From assembly GCA_036245525.1 (NCBI GenBank), contig BTPG01000003.1, forward strand, positions 138,661,212-138,725,211: a stretch of DNA of 64,000 nt, read 5' to 3'. Every line of letters begins with the position of its first letter. The first letter of the stretch is position 1. Made by a program: the position numbers and the translations under genes. The notes beneath the pieces were generated by a model. The model did no database searches. It was not told the DNA's origin and saw only the letters and a program-made list of their open reading frames with translations. This DNA comes from Semisulcospira habei (lineage: Eukaryota; Mollusca; Gastropoda; Semisulcospiridae). Shown piece after piece: positions 10,770-21,795 of the stretch.

Positions 10770-10907
10770 AACCCTTTCACTGCCAGTGGTCGCAGAACCT
10801 CCTCCGTCCAAGAAGAATGGATGCAAAGTAGGGTTAACAAGAGACAAGCGGGGGACTCATAAAGATCTTCGCTCTTTCCACCTTTTCTGGCGTTTGTAGA
10901 CTCTTGT
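10770..10907. repeat. TTAA-2-like element, decayed
   Basis: AACCCTTTCACTGCCAGTGG start, then AACAAGAGACAAGCGGGGGACTC; the hairpin is largely lost. Confidence 0.5.
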
Positions 10908-11122
10908 TTAACTCATTGTACCCCAACACCGAAATCCCCAAATTTTGCCGTTGTCCTCTGAAGACTGCATTAGCAGTGCAGGACACAGTTCGACCATGAT
11001 AGTTCAAGGGTGATGCCAGAATAGCTTGGCGCCCATAGGCGCCAAGCTATTCTGGCATCACCCTTGAACTATCATGGTCGATCCTTATCTTGCTGTGGTG
11101 TGTCTGGGGTAGAATGAGTTAA
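10908..11122. repeat. TTAA-1 MITE
   Basis: About 215 bp: TTAACTCATTGTACC start, long perfect hairpin in the middle (CGACCATGATAGTTCAAGGG ... TTGGCGCC) and AGAATGAGTTAA end. Confidence 0.9.
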
Positions 11123-11556
11123 CTAAGGACCAAAAATCAGTCCACTCCAGAAAATTAATGCATGCAAAATAGGGTTAGCAAGAGCCACTGCAACTGTGGG
11201 GGCACATGAGGATCTATGTCTCCTGCGGCTGGATAATGTTCTCTTTTTCTTGCGTTTTGTGGACTCTTGCTTGACTCTGCACGGAAGAACACGATCCGTC
11301 CACTCAAAGAGGATAGATGCAAGACAGGAATAGCAAGAGGCATGGATCCTCATGAGCCCCACGCAATTGTCTCTTGCAGCTGGATCGTGTTCTATTTTTC
11401 TTGTGCATGTGGACTCTTGGTTAACTCAATACCAAAGAAACCAATCCGCCCAAGAAGAATGGATGCACAATAAAGTTAGCGAGAGATATAAATTCTCATA
11501 AGCCCCTGCAGCTGCGAGGACACATGAGGGTCTATGTCTCTCGCAGCTGGAAACTT
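11123..11556. repeat. Cluster of three decayed TTAA-2-like units
   Basis: Related segments about 150 bp apart each contain GTCCACTC or CCGCCCAAGAAGA, a GGATGCA-type stretch, AGCAAGAG or AGCGAGAG, and TCTATGTCTC(C/T). They look like tandem decayed copies in one orientation. Confidence 0.5.
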
Positions 11557-11603
11557 GTATTACTCAGTGATATAGATTTAAGTTCCTATCATTACAATAC
11601 GTC

Positions 11604-11878
11604 CCCTGTTGACTGGCTGATAGGTTGGTTAGTTGAGGGTTCCTCCACGGCACCGGATTGATAATGGACGGTCCTAGCGGGAGGATTTTGGGGGACAGGA
11701 ACATATATTGCCTATGGAGTACAACCTGAATACTGATCAATTCAGGCGCACTGCAACTGTGCCACTTTGACTTACCAGGACTTTTCAACAGACAAACTGT
11801 TAAACAAGCCCGTCTTTTTTCCTTGGATTGGGAGTTCAACTACTGGGGCCGGGACGGGGACTCGAATCAGTCCCTGGT
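11604..11878 (-). mobile_element. tRNA-derived SINE, decayed
   Basis: Same family as 41236-41548. Shared blocks in plus orientation include GGGGGACAGG, TGCCTATGGAGT, ACTGATCAA, CAGGCGCACT and GGGGCCGGGACGGG. The B-box-like end near 11865 is damaged and the A box is absent, so the 5' end is truncated. The tail toward 11604 is rich in GGTTGGTTAGTTG. Confidence 0.75.
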
Positions 11879-12140
11879 ATTTTTTTTAAAATATTAGTAA
11901 ATAACAAACTGAACACTGCATAATCATATGCAAATCAAAGTAAAGTTACCGATAAATGATGAGATCAAAGTAACAGCATTTGTCATCAGATCGACGAAAC
12001 CTACAGCTGCCCTGTGACCTGACCTGCGATGGAAAGAGTTTGACCAGATTGCCCTCTGACACGTCGGGGACGTCGAATTGATAGGAATGTCACCATATAG
12101 AGTTGTCTCTCTTTGTGAATGCGTCAGATGAGTGATCTTC

Positions 12141-12352
12141 TTAACTCATTCAGTCCTGACACACCACAGCCAGATATGGCTCGACCATGATAGTTCAAGG
12201 GTGGTGCCAGAATAACTTGGCGCCTATAGGCGCCAAGCTATTCTGGCACCACCCTTAAACTATCATGGTCGATCTGTCACCTGAATTGAATGCAGTCCTC
12301 AGAGGACAACTCCAAAATGTGGGGATTTGGTACCTGGGACACAATGAGTTAA
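12141..12352. repeat. TTAA-1 MITE
   Basis: TTAACTCATTCAGTCCTGAC start, central hairpin with GGCGCCTATAGGCGCC, end ACAATGAGTTAA. Confidence 0.9.
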
Positions 12353-12851
12353 GACTGGACTAACGCTACGTCAAAATGTCTTCGACATAATTCTGTGTTT
12401 TCCAATTTGATACAATTTGGGGACCTGGTCACGGTGAGAAGATGTCTGCACAGAATCATGCATCTCTCCAATGTGTGCTGTTTAGTAGTTTCTAAACATC
12501 TCTGCACTTACTGACTGACTTATGGAAGGGAATCGAGACAAATTCTTTGTTTTAGATCCGGTACAAAATCAAGGCTTTTGATCACATCTCGACGGCCGTG
12601 AACATGATCGCTGCTAACCCCTTAAGTGCCGGGGTAAAGAGGACGCTACCCATCAGCAAGAGACATAAACCCCCGTGAGCCCCCGCAGTTGCTATAAACC
12701 GTCTGAGCTTGGCATTATTTTGTTTACACTGGCACCACTAAAGCCAGTCGTCATTGGAAGCACAGTTAAAGGCCCCAGACTCATGAGAATCTGATTCTTA
12801 CTGGTCCAATTTACATCTGTGGCTGTGTGATCATCAAGAGGATACATGTCA
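12353..12851. other. Intron sequence with a TTAA-2 fragment
   Basis: A partial TTAA-2 (12616-12710; AACCCCTTAAGTGCC, CAGCAAGAGACATAAACC) is present. The rest is unrecognised. Confidence 0.45.
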
Positions 12852-13031
12852 TTAACCCCTTCAACATCAGTGGACGCAGACTGTGCTTCTATTGTTTATA
12901 AACCCAAAGCCCAAAAGCCCTAGTCATCCAGCTACCATGGAATCATAGTGATGTGAACAAGAGACACAGACCCTCATGAGCGGGGCCTCAGGAGGATCTA
13001 TGTCTCTTGCAGCTGGCAGTGAAGGGATTAA
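12852..13031. repeat. TTAA-2 MITE
   Basis: TTAACCCCTTCAACATC start, hairpin near 12958-13014, and GCAGTGAAGGGATTAA end. Confidence 0.8.
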
Positions 13032-13148
13032 GTCTTCAAGTTAGACTGCTGAAATATTTTGTTTTCACTCCGATTTATTTATAAAAACACCCATCCACCC
13101 CCCAAAAAACAACAACATACGCCCCTCCCCCACCCCTTCCCCTTTAAA

Positions 13149-13216
13149 TTAACTCACTCAAGGCGTGCCGCATCCGGATACGTGGCTTAAAGTCGCAGCA
13201 CGTCTCGAATGAGTTA
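13149..13216. repeat. TTAA-3 MITE, decayed
   Basis: TTAACTCACTCAAGGCGTG start and CACGTCTCGAATGAGTTAA end, with one arm shortened. Confidence 0.75.
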
Positions 13217-13439
13217 ACAAGATAGCGTAAAACGTGTTTGGATACGGACTAGTCGAGTCGCCATGTCAAGAAGACACAAGTCCTCAAGAGACCTGGCTGT
13301 TCTTGAGACACATTCTGTACCCAGACAGACGAACCCGTCACCATATGGCCTCTTCCCTCGGGAACATGGTGACTGTGCTGTCTCCAAGCCATTATTTTTT
13401 TCTTGATTTCTGGGCGAAAATATTGATTGGTGGATTTTT

Positions 13440-13505
13440 AGACATGAACACACACGCACGCACGCACCCGCGCACGCACGCACGCACGTACACACACACC
13501 ACACA
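13440..13505 (+). repeat. CACG/CA-rich simple repeat
   Basis: Mixed ACAC, CGCACGCA and CACACACC runs. Confidence 0.8.
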
Positions 13506-13526
13506 CATCTACTACATGACGTGGAT

Positions 13527-13602
13527 GGACCATGATAGTTCAAGGATGGTACCAAAATAACCTGGCGCCTGTAGGCGCCAAACTATTTTAGCACCGCCCT
13601 GG
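13527..13602. repeat. TTAA-1 core hairpin
   Basis: GGACCATGATAGTTCAAGGA, ACCTGGCGCCTGTAGGCGCC. The outer TTAA ends are missing and the arms are imperfect. Confidence 0.75.
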
Positions 13603-13744
13603 ATCTACTGACACTGGCCTTTCTGGCCGCTCAAACTCCAAATGCGACCTATGGCTCAATACGTTTTCACTGGTCCTAGATGTAGTAATGTTTGACGTAT
13701 TTTGTAGGCAAAACTGCGCCCCGTCCCCGTCCCTCTAAAATAGA

Positions 13745-13905
13745 CGTTCGGAAATCAGAAATAGGTCAAAATTGCACGTATTTAGATGAAAACCGGCGAT
13801 TAAAAGCCCGGAAAAACATGCGATATCGCATGCTTGTCCGGGCTAATCTACTGTTTTGCGTCAAGAAGCGCATTTCTGACCATCTTTATACGAAAACCTC
13901 TAAAG
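13745..13905. repeat. PAL-7 palindrome
   Basis: TCAGAAATAGGTCAAAATTG start, GCGATATCGC centre within ACATGCGATATCGCATG; the right arm is decayed. Confidence 0.7.
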
Positions 13906-14024
13906 CGATACCTATTTTTTTCGTGTAACTTTGTAACTTAATTTTATAAATTTCACTAAAATGTGCACCACGTTTTTCTTGTTAACTTTTCTTCCAATTG
14001 TCACCACACTTTGCGCTACCTTAC

Positions 14025-14226
14025 CTCATCTTCGCCGTACGTGAAATTGTCGGCTGCGTACATCTCTTCCGCTCTCTGTTTGACCTGCGTTGAGAATCGG
14101 CGGTACTCGGGTGAAGTCGGTTTCCGAAGAGTCACGGTCATCAAAGCTTCGTAGGCTTTCCGAGCTTTGCTGTTCCGCTCCTCTGTGTCCCCTGCCCGGT
14201 ACCAAGGGCGCTCACTGGCATTTTTA
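14025..14226 (-). CDS. Receptor guanylate cyclase exon (ligand-binding domain)
   Basis: The exon is 202 bp: 1 nt completing Ser (AG|T), then 67 codons ending in phase 0 at GEDE. The acceptor follows a strong pyrimidine tract (TCTTCTCTTTTGCAG) and the donor is GTAAGG. Recognisable blocks are SERPWYRAGD, AYEALMTVTLRKPTSPEY and NFTYGEDE. The YEALMTVTLR-PTSPEYR block is highly conserved in receptor guanylate cyclases. Likely N-glycosylation sequons are KNAS and DNFT, as expected for an extracellular domain. It is separated from the previous exon by a 17.3-kb intron. Confidence 0.93.
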
Positions 14227-15070
14227 CTGCAAAAGAGAAGAGAAGGCATGTTAAATATTGTGATAACAAAAGAAGAACAAGAAAAAGAAGAGGAAGAAAT
14301 AGAAGAGAAAAAAAAAGAAGAAGAAAGAACAGATTTTTAAGGCCATTCTACTTATAGAAGGGACGTTTTAGGACGGGTCGCGGTGGGGCGAATTTAATAG
14401 CATGTCCATGATGTCAAAGGCGGGCAGGCTAAACCTGTAACAATTGAAGTAACAAGATAAAAATTACATCCTGTCTAGATACGCTAACCTCGCTGCTGAA
14501 CGTACATTTGGCGGGAAGCGCCGTATGTGCGTATATATGTGCCTATGTATGTATGTATGTATGTATGTATGTATGTATGTATGTGTGTGTGCATGTATGT
14601 GTGTGCGTATGTATGCAAACAAGAAAATCACCGATATTTCTGTACACAAAAGCTTGAAACTTGGCGAAATACTTTCTTAAGTGGGTGGCTAAGAGAACCT
14701 CCGAGCATATTGTAATTGAATGTGTCATTGAAGATATAAACAACCGTTTATAGGAAGTCGGTTGATACAGATTAGAGTCAGTAATTTTTGTCATATTTAC
14801 TTGAATTTTTGCATATAGCTAGTTTGGAGAAAGACATTGGATGAGTTCGTTAGCCAGCTTTGTATCCTTTCAACTTTTTTAGTAAAAAGTAATTCTTCTC
14901 AGAAAAGAATTAAAACACTAAAAAACCTTTACTTCTAGAGAAAGTCAGACAGTGGCGGTGACGTAAAAGAGGCAACTCCGTCACCACGCAGACACTGACA
15001 TAATACTCTAAATATGACGTTATTCTCTCCTCGCGCGCGGCTCTCTCTCTCACACACACAAACATGCGCG
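14227..15070. other. Start of the 17.3-kb intron; simple repeats only
   Basis: Contains a purine-rich AAGAAGAGG stretch (14262-14335) and a (GTAT)n array (14541-14584). No exon is seen. Confidence 0.6.
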
Positions 15071-15137
15071 CATCTCCAGGAGGAATAGATCCTCATGCGC
15101 CCTCCAGGCGCATGAGGATCTATGCCTCTTGGAGATG
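15071..15137. repeat. TTAA-2 core hairpin, variant
   Basis: CATCTCCAGGAGGAATAGATC pairs with its counterpart ending CTCTTGGAGATG around a GCGCCCTCCAGGCGC centre. The changes from the usual GCAAGAGG end and GAGCCCC centre appear on both arms. Confidence 0.75.
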
Positions 15138-15849
15138 TTTGGAGCGCGCGCGCATGCACGCACTAACCATAGAGCGTATTATGTATACTGTCTATGGCAC
15201 TAACACACATACACACATCGACGCGCTTTCAGAAGAGCATGCAGGTGACCCGTGTACTTAGTATATCATGTAGCTAGGTAAAGTCAACATGCTTTCACAC
15301 AAATTATAGCAAGACTGAAACTGTACCGTGAAGTTCTAGTTTTGTCACCATTTTCTCAAGCCTATGACGGGAAAATGAAACTCATATCACGTAAAATATA
15401 AAATTACGCAAAAACTAAAACTTACGTCATGACAAATGACGTTTGACAAATCAATGACGCGTATGTCCTGCGCCCCTTATAGAACTCACTGACGCATTGG
15501 CAGATCTGCGAGACTTTTTCAATAGGAGATAATTCAACATCAGAATCAGGTCAAAGAAAAAAGATAGAGACCATTGATAGCGAGGACAGCTCTCATATAG
15601 AAGGGACTTTGTGGGTTATGGTTCATCTCATCTTGTTTATTATCATTACTTTTAGTGATATATAACACACTGGTAACGACTCGAAACAATGTCAGTTGTA
15701 TCATACGCTCGTTTCAATTATTGAAATTATAATTGTCCTCCAAGTACATGCGACAGAACAAAAGACGACACGAAAACACGCGTCACGCAATGTATTCACT
15801 TTAATGGACACGAGGGTACCTGTTCTGAATCGTAATAAACATTGTTGAA
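15138..15849. other. Intron, nothing recognised
   Basis: A+T-rich sequence with no supported feature. Confidence 0.5.
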
Positions 15850-15998
15850 ACGAGAGTAGGTCAAAATTGCACATGTTTCGACGAAAACAGCGGATTAAAT
15901 GCCAGGACAAGCATCGATATCGCATGTTTGTCCGGGGTTTTAATCCACTGTTTTTTTGTGGAAACACGTGCCATTTTGATCTACTTCTGATTTCTGGA
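15850..15998. repeat. PAL-7 palindrome
   Basis: GAGTAGGTCAAAATTGCAC start; centre near ATCGATATCGCATG with GTCCGGGGTTTTAATCCACTG; ends TTTTGATCTACTTCTGATTT. Confidence 0.75.
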
Positions 15999-16504
15999 AA
16001 TCGTCTCTTGCAGTAGGAGATCGATCAGCAATGTAATTCGCGGTTGGTTATGAAGATCTAAATGCCTCTTGTATGTTGGTGAAGCTGGTTGTATTCCGGC
16101 AGTGAAGCGGTTATTTGTTCATTTCTTTAGGATTTTAGTTTTGCAAACGTTGTAAATGGAAACACGTAGGCATGCTCCTTTAACAAATTGTGCACTTTAT
16201 TCCGTTGCCCATAAATTAGCGTTTCATTTCAAATCGCACATCCATTTGTAATTTTTTAATCTTCTTCAATTCCTATTTCTTTGACATTTCCGGAGTGGCT
16301 TAGACGATATTCCTTTGACTTAAGCAAAAAGAGTATTTCGATTTACAATTCATCTTTGATCTTCAACGGCCGCAAGAAACAGCGCTCGCGGAATGTTCAG
16401 TTCAGGCAACAACAAAACAAAAACCTGCCTTTTTTGATTTTCCTCTGTTCGGAAGATGAGGTAATGGTTCCAAACAGGAGCTTTGAAGAGAAATGCTAGA
16501 TACA

Positions 16505-16620
16505 TTAACCCGTCAGTGCCAGAGCACACCACTACATGCAAGAGGCATAAGTCCTCATGGGCCCCCGCAAATGCGGGGGTTCATGAGGATCTATGCCTCT
16601 TGCTGACCTCATTCGTATAT
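16505..16620. repeat. TTAA-2 MITE
   Basis: TTAACCCGTCAGTGCC start; perfect hairpin at 16534-16605 around CCCCCGCAAATGCGGGGG; the right outer end is not clear. Confidence 0.8.
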
Positions 16621-16987
16621 TTACGACCCCGGTACAAAGATTAGCAGCAGTGAGTCTGCGGTAGTTGAAAAGGGTAGGGGCTAATTAAAAAAAGAAAAAG
16701 TAACAGACCTCAAGTGCCAACAAAAAAATCGCACCGCGGACATACAAAAACAAACAAACAACAAGAAAAAAGGGTACGCGAACAAAACTCAGTCATTTGA
16801 TTCAGTTTTACGAACAAACATTTGATTCTGACACAAAGCCAGCTGTCATGTCTAAAATCGCTCTGCTTTTAAAAACGACAGTTTCAGAAAGAAAGCCAGT
16901 AAGCAAAAATCCTTGCACCAGAAAAAGCTGAAGTCGGCTCAAAGACCTCTGCACACTACAAATGCAGTAAAAACTTTTGATATTATG

Positions 16988-17150
16988 CATCGCTTGGGGA
17001 CCCAGTTTTTACTGTTGTTATATCGGAAGTTTGTAATAAGCGAAGTGATTTAGATAGAAAGTGCTGTCGGGGACTCTGAAAAAGTGTTGTTATTTACGAC
17101 TTTTGTCATATCCGACTTTGTTATAAGCGAAGTGGACTGTGCATTAAAAT
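16988..17150 (-). repeat. Pogo/Tigger-like MITE remnant
   Basis: Repeated motifs GTTATATCGGAAG, TAATAAGCGAAGTG, CATATCCGACTTTGTTATAA and GCGAAGTGGACTGT recur, in opposite orientation, at 17847 and 21655. The ACAGTCC...TTCGCTTATAA terminus style fits Tc1/mariner-pogo MITEs. Superfamily is tentative. Confidence 0.45.
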
Positions 17151-17297
17151 AGTGATCTCTATTCAATGCCGCTTTTTAAAATAGTTGTAATTCAATGAAA
17201 ATTAAAACAAAGAAAGGAAAAACACCACCAAACAAAAAAAAAAAAACCAAATAAAAACAAAAACAAAAACAAAAAACACACGCTTATAAAGGATGAC

Positions 17298-17512
17298 TTT
17301 ATCCCATTCAACCCTGACGCACTACAGCAGGAGATGGGTCAACCATGATAATTCAAGGGCAGTGCCAGATTAGCTTGGAGCCTGTCGGCGCCAAGCTAAT
17401 CTGGCACTGCCCTTGAATTATCATGGTCGATCCATCTCCTGCAACTGGTGCATAGTCATTAGATGACGCCTCCAAAATTTGGGAAATACGGAAGCCTGGC
17501 TGAATGAGTAAA
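17298..17512. repeat. TTAA-1 MITE
   Basis: ATCCCATTCAACCCTGACGC start (TTAA eroded), long hairpin with GGAGCCTGTCGGCGCC centre, GCTGAATGAGTAA end. The CTACAGCAGGAGATGGGTC flank defines a subfamily shared with 32476, 38741 and 49023. Confidence 0.88.
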
Positions 17513-17573
17513 CACAGTTTATCATTAATTTCAGGTCCGAACCCTTTTTTGGGAAATGAACAATACATACTAC

Positions 17574-17652
17574 TTAACTCATTCGAGACGTGCGTATACG
17601 GATACGCGGCTATTCGCCGCGTATCGGTATACGGCTTGTCTCGAATGTGTTG
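17574..17652. repeat. TTAA-3 MITE, variant arms
   Basis: TTAACTCATTCGAGACGTGC start. Both arms carry a TATACGG/GTATACG variant in place of CATCCGG; ends GTCTCGAATGTGTTGA. Confidence 0.8.
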
Positions 17653-17846
17653 ACTGTCTTTGGCGAGGTGTATAACGACGAGCGAAAGAAATGCCACATT
17701 TCTTGAATCATCGGAAGGGTGATTCAAGAAAGGTTCCAAAATTGTAACATTCCTTTTGCTGCTCAGTGTATAATATGGCACTTTACACGCCCGGCGGTGA
17801 CCTTTCCTGTTTGTTTTTTTTTTTAACTCACTCGAGACGTATAATT
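17653..17846. other. Unassigned intron sequence
   Basis: A partial TTAA-3-like end (TTAACTCACTCGAGACGT) lies at 17824-17841. Confidence 0.45.
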
Positions 17847-17975
17847 AAGTACAGTCTGCTTCGCTTATAAACAAAGTGGGACATAACACCAAAAACTTAA
17901 GAGGTTTAAACATCGTTCTTTACATGAAAATTACTTCGCTTATAACACACTTCGGATATAACAGCAAGAAAATGT
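17847..17975 (+). repeat. Pogo/Tigger-like MITE remnant
   Basis: TACAGTCTGCTTCGCTTATAA start, a second ACTTCGCTTATAACAC at about 17930, then CGGATATAACAGC. Related to 16988 and 21655. Confidence 0.5.
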
Positions 17976-18418
17976 GGGTCCTCTAATCACGTTTCGTGTT
18001 TTCCATCATACATATTCAAACACCAAATTATCTCGTTGGCAGAAATGTACCATACAAAAAAATAAAAATAATATAAAAGACCAAATAGCTGTGAAAAGAA
18101 CAACAGTGATTATCCATTAGGTCACATTAGTTCACGGAATCAGTTAACGAAACATGATCGGCCTGCGTAGACCGCACCCACCGTGATGACATGCCCCGAA
18201 GTGTCTCATGTAACACGATGCACGGCAATAAAACAACGCAGATCACCATTCCCAAATTAAGCCACCGTGCTCATCGAATTACTGAATGTTTTTGACACTG
18301 ATAAGGTCAAAGCCATACCCTGTCAGTAGACGCCAAAGTGTGTCTTTGAAAACAGGGTCAAAGTCAACGCCAACTAATCATAATATCAATCCAGGGAGCA
18401 CGGATATGAATAGGGCCA
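17976..18418. other. Intron, nothing recognised
   Basis: No exon or known repeat was identified. Confidence 0.5.
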
Positions 18419-18487
18419 GCAAGAGGCAAAGAACCTCATGAGCCCCCGCGTCTGCGGGGGCTTATGAGGTTCTTTGCCTCTTGCAGT
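18419..18487. repeat. TTAA-2 hairpin, GCAAAGAACC subtype
   Basis: AGCAAGAGGCAAAGAACCTC pairs with GAGGTTCTTTGCCTCTTGC around CCCCCGCGTCTGCGGGGG. This subtype differs from GCATAGATCC on both arms and recurs at 20943. Confidence 0.85.
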
Positions 18488-18774
18488 TGGGTGGTGTTGG
18501 CATTTTTTCCGCAGTTACGTAAATAAATAAATAAATAAATAAATACTATTACTAATACTAATACTAATACTAATACTAAAATAATCATCTTATAAAAAAA
18601 GTTTTATCCCTACAATCAGGCTCAAAGCCCAGTTACACAGAGCACAACTATTATAAGACACACGCACGCGCGCGCGTACGCCCACACGCACGCATGCACG
18701 CACACACACACGCACCCATTTATAACTGCAAAAAAAATGATCCTTAAGCTGATGCTTGGACACAATAAGGTTGC

Positions 18775-18840
18775 GCCGGTCTATGATTTTAAGCCTTTCG
18801 GCTTCCAGCCGCAAGGTCCAAAATCACAGAATAGTACACC
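18775..18840. repeat. PAL-5 palindrome
   Basis: TATGATTTTAAGCCTTTCGG pairs imperfectly with CGCAAGGTCCAAAATCACAG. Confidence 0.7.
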
Positions 18841-19315
18841 TTAATTACGACTTTGAGCAAGATGTCACACACTCAAGCAAGCCACATGGTCGCCCCATCT
18901 CCCGCGTTAAACTGACGGTGAACTTGACGCGAAAATTCCAAACAAATTCCATAGTCTTATACAGTATAATTATTTATCTGTCTTCGGTTTTGGTTTGTTT
19001 TTTGTTTGTTTGTTTTTTTTTTAGAGGGGGGGGGGGGAGGAGGGGCGGGGGCATTTCGTGATAAAAGCGTAGACCAAAATGGTTTGTCTGACATCTTGTT
19101 ATCAACATAAACGAGCATTAACATTAAGCAATCTCAACAAGATAACAAACCATATTATTTTATGATACATGAGACCACTGGCATTCATATATTGACCTTT
19201 TTTGGGAGAAACCAACAGTTTTTGGAACAGCGCTTGAATAAATTGAAGCCATTACATCCTGAGGCTGATTTAAAAAGAAATGCTTATTGTCCTGTATAGG
19301 TTACATTACAGATTA
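18841..19315. other. Intron, nothing recognised
   Basis: Contains a short G-rich run at 19025-19050 only. Confidence 0.5.
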
Positions 19316-19456
19316 AGAGATAGGTCAACCATTTTAGTTCAAGGGTGGTGCCAGAATAGCTAGGCCCTGAGGCGCCTAGCTATTCTGGCACCACCCTTGA
19401 ATTATTATAGCCAAATGTATTTCATGCAATAGTGTATCAGGATGAAAAGGGTTAAA
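19316..19456. repeat. TTAA-1 MITE, short-flank subtype
   Basis: The hairpin TTCAAGGGTGGTGCCAGAAT ... GGCGCC is followed by GTATTTCATGCAATAGTGTA and AAAAGGGTTAA. The copy at 29566 has the same type of right flank. Confidence 0.8.
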
Positions 19457-19756
19457 AGGATGTTGTTTTTAGCTTGCGTGGAAGTGAGTTCCATGCAGTT
19501 GCAGCAGAAAGCGAAAGTTACTTATAAAGATATCTGTTACTTATAAAGATATCTATTCTGGTTCAGATTCAGTTAAGTGTTTGGATTTCTTGTAGATGCA
19601 TACTTAATATAAAGAGTAAAGATCAGTCGGTATTTGCACAGAGACTGAACACTAATCTTACCTTTGATTTCAGACCCTTATCAGATCAACAATATTATGG
19701 ACAATATATCGTGAGATTGAGCCACCTTAGTCGAGCCATCTCCGGGAGAAGTCGCC
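19457..19756. other. Unassigned, with a tandem duplication
   Basis: GTTACTTATAAAGATATCT is duplicated in tandem at about 19516-19556. No gene is seen. Confidence 0.5.
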
Positions 19757-19916
19757 TAACAGCTTCACTGCCGAGAAAAAGTGCACACGATCCAATGCAA
19801 GAGACATAGATTCTCATAAGCCCCCGCAGTCATGAGGATCTGTGTCTCTTTGCTGAAACCCCTGTGAATCCGCGTTCCTGAGACAGCTGGAGCTCTTTAG
19901 GTGAGCAATGAGTTAA
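19757..19916. repeat. TTAA-2 MITE, decayed
   Basis: TTCACTGCCGAGAAAAAGTG start, short hairpin at 19795-19855, and GAGCAATGAGTTAA end. Confidence 0.65.
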
Positions 19917-20021
19917 CGATACTTGCAGAAACACAATCTGCGTCAGGGGGTTTAGGAGAGGCTCGGTGAGACGTCGGCCCGGGGACCTCTCGCTTACTGG
20001 GATTGTATGGCGTATAATCTT

Positions 20022-20222
20022 TTAACCCTCTCACTGACACTACCACGTCAGCGTCTCGAAAGGACGTCTCGGAGTCTGAACCATCAAAGATTTAATTCGC
20101 TGCCAGATGACAAATGTCTCTTCAACTTCAGAGCTGCGGAGCTGAACGAGGTTGGCAAGAGGTATAGATCTATACCTCTTGGGTTTGGACTTTGGGTGAT
20201 TCGCTCAGGCAGTGAGAATTAA
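20022..20222. repeat. TTAA-2 MITE, shortened core
   Basis: TTAACCCTCTCACTGACAC start, hairpin GCAAGAGGTATAGATC / TATACCTCTTG, and GGCAGTGAGAATTAA end. Confidence 0.75.
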
Positions 20223-20479
20223 GCTGAATTTTTTGGGGGACTTTAACGATGCAGGCTTGAAGCATCTTTCCTTGTCATCTGACTCCTCTCGCGTTGTCGC
20301 GAGTGACAACAGGGCGGCAATAATTAACGGCGACTGATGATATCTTTCTTGTCCACCGCCAAGCGCGGCAGATGGATCGACCATGACGGCTGAAGTGGAT
20401 TGCCTGATTAGCTCGGCATGTGAACACGCGCCAACTGAAGCTAGTCTTTGAGCAGTCCTGATACATTAATCTCCACGCT

Positions 20480-20690
20480 GATGATGCTGATACTGGTGAT
20501 GATGATAATAACAATAATGGTAATAATAATAATGATAATAATAATAATAGTAATGTGATAAAAATAATAGAAATGGTGATGGTGATAATAATTTTAATAA
20601 TAATAAAATAATAATAGCAAAAGCAAGAACAAAATAATATAATAACGACGACGAAAAAGACAAGGACGACATGAATGATGACGATGATGA
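20480..20690. repeat. AAT/GAT-rich trinucleotide region
   Basis: Interrupted AATAATAAT and GATGATGAT runs. Confidence 0.8.
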
Positions 20691-20942
20691 GGATGATGCG
20701 CTGTCTAAAACGCAAGCCTCTTTTAGCTGCACGTGAAAGGGGTACTTCCTTAACCAGCGTGTCAACGCTGGGTAAAGAAGCATCCTTTTCACGTTGAATC
20801 CTCACAATTCAAGCAAAGACGAGTTGCCGGCTGTAGTGTTCTTCCTGTCACACTAGTCCGTGATTAGCTTCTTTAGCGGTGTAATACATCGACAATGGCC
20901 ATAAGCCCATCCGTCCAAGGAACACGGATATGAATAGGCGAT

Positions 20943-21010
20943 CAGCAAGAGGCAAAGAACCTCATGAGCCCCCGCATATGCGGGGGCTCATGAGGTTCTT
21001 TGTCTCTTGC
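20943..21010. repeat. TTAA-2 hairpin, GCAAAGAACC subtype
   Basis: Same both-arm variant as 18419-18487, with centre CCCCCGCATATGCGGGGG. GGATATGAATAGG flanks both copies on the left. Confidence 0.85.
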
Positions 21011-21331
21011 AGATGGATGGTGTTCGACTATGTTACTGCCAAAGTTGTCGTTTTTTTCCCCATAATGTTCTAAAATGTTCTTCTACTTCATTTTTGTTTC
21101 TTGAATTTTGACACGAATAGATAGAAACATAGGCTATGTTACCATTTGCCTCCAAACGGAAAGTGGTGAATTGTTTATTTTGTTTGTATAGAAAGTTGTG
21201 TAACTTGTCCTATGCTCTCCCTTTCATAGCGTGTCGTTTATTTGTGGGTTAGTGCCTTGCATTCTGCACGCTTGGTAGTCTTCTCTCTGGTCTGGATTTG
21301 ACAGAAATGTGCCCAATTTCCCCTACACTAA

Positions 21332-21542
21332 CACTTTCACTGCGAGAGGAGCAAGATTCTGTTGCCGAATTCATCGCATTTTCAATATGAAAGATTCTGA
21401 TCCGTCAAAAGAACGTGGATACAAAGTGGTTTGAGCAAGAAGCATAGATCCTCGAGAGCCCCCGCAACTGCAGGGGGCCCCCGAGGATCTATGCCTCTCG
21501 CATCTGGGTCGTACTTACTTCTTTTCGGCAGCTAAGGGGTTA
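21332..21542. repeat. TTAA-2 MITE
   Basis: CTTTCACTGCGAGAGGAGC start; hairpin at 21435-21505 with CCTCGAGAGCCCC on the left against GGCCCCCGAGG on the right; ends GCAGCTAAGGGGTTAA. Confidence 0.75.
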
Positions 21543-21654
21543 ATGCAGTTTGCAATGAAATCATAACTCATGCATGAATCATACAGAGACAGAAAACTGT
21601 GCTTTAACGGCTCCATCCAATATAGTCTTGCCAAAACATGATTAGATTTCACAA

Positions 21655-21795
21655 AAGTCGGATATAATAACGTTTCAACAGAGGGAGCGAATTAATTTAA
21701 GTATACAGTCGGTACTGTCGGAACGACAGTACCGACTGTATACGTAAATTAATTCGCTTATAAACAACTTTGGATATAACAACAGGTCCCCTGCA
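21655..21795. repeat. Pogo/Tigger-like MITE with perfect palindrome
   Basis: TATACAGTCGGTACTGTCG and its complement form a perfect palindrome at about 21710-21743, flanked by GAATTAATTT / AAATTAATTC and, on the right, TTCGCTTATAA and GGATATAACA motifs shared with 17847. Confidence 0.6.

Noticed and set aside
17353..17781. 142-aa minus-strand ORF
   Set aside because: Built across a TTAA-1 and a TTAA-3 palindrome; a chance frame.
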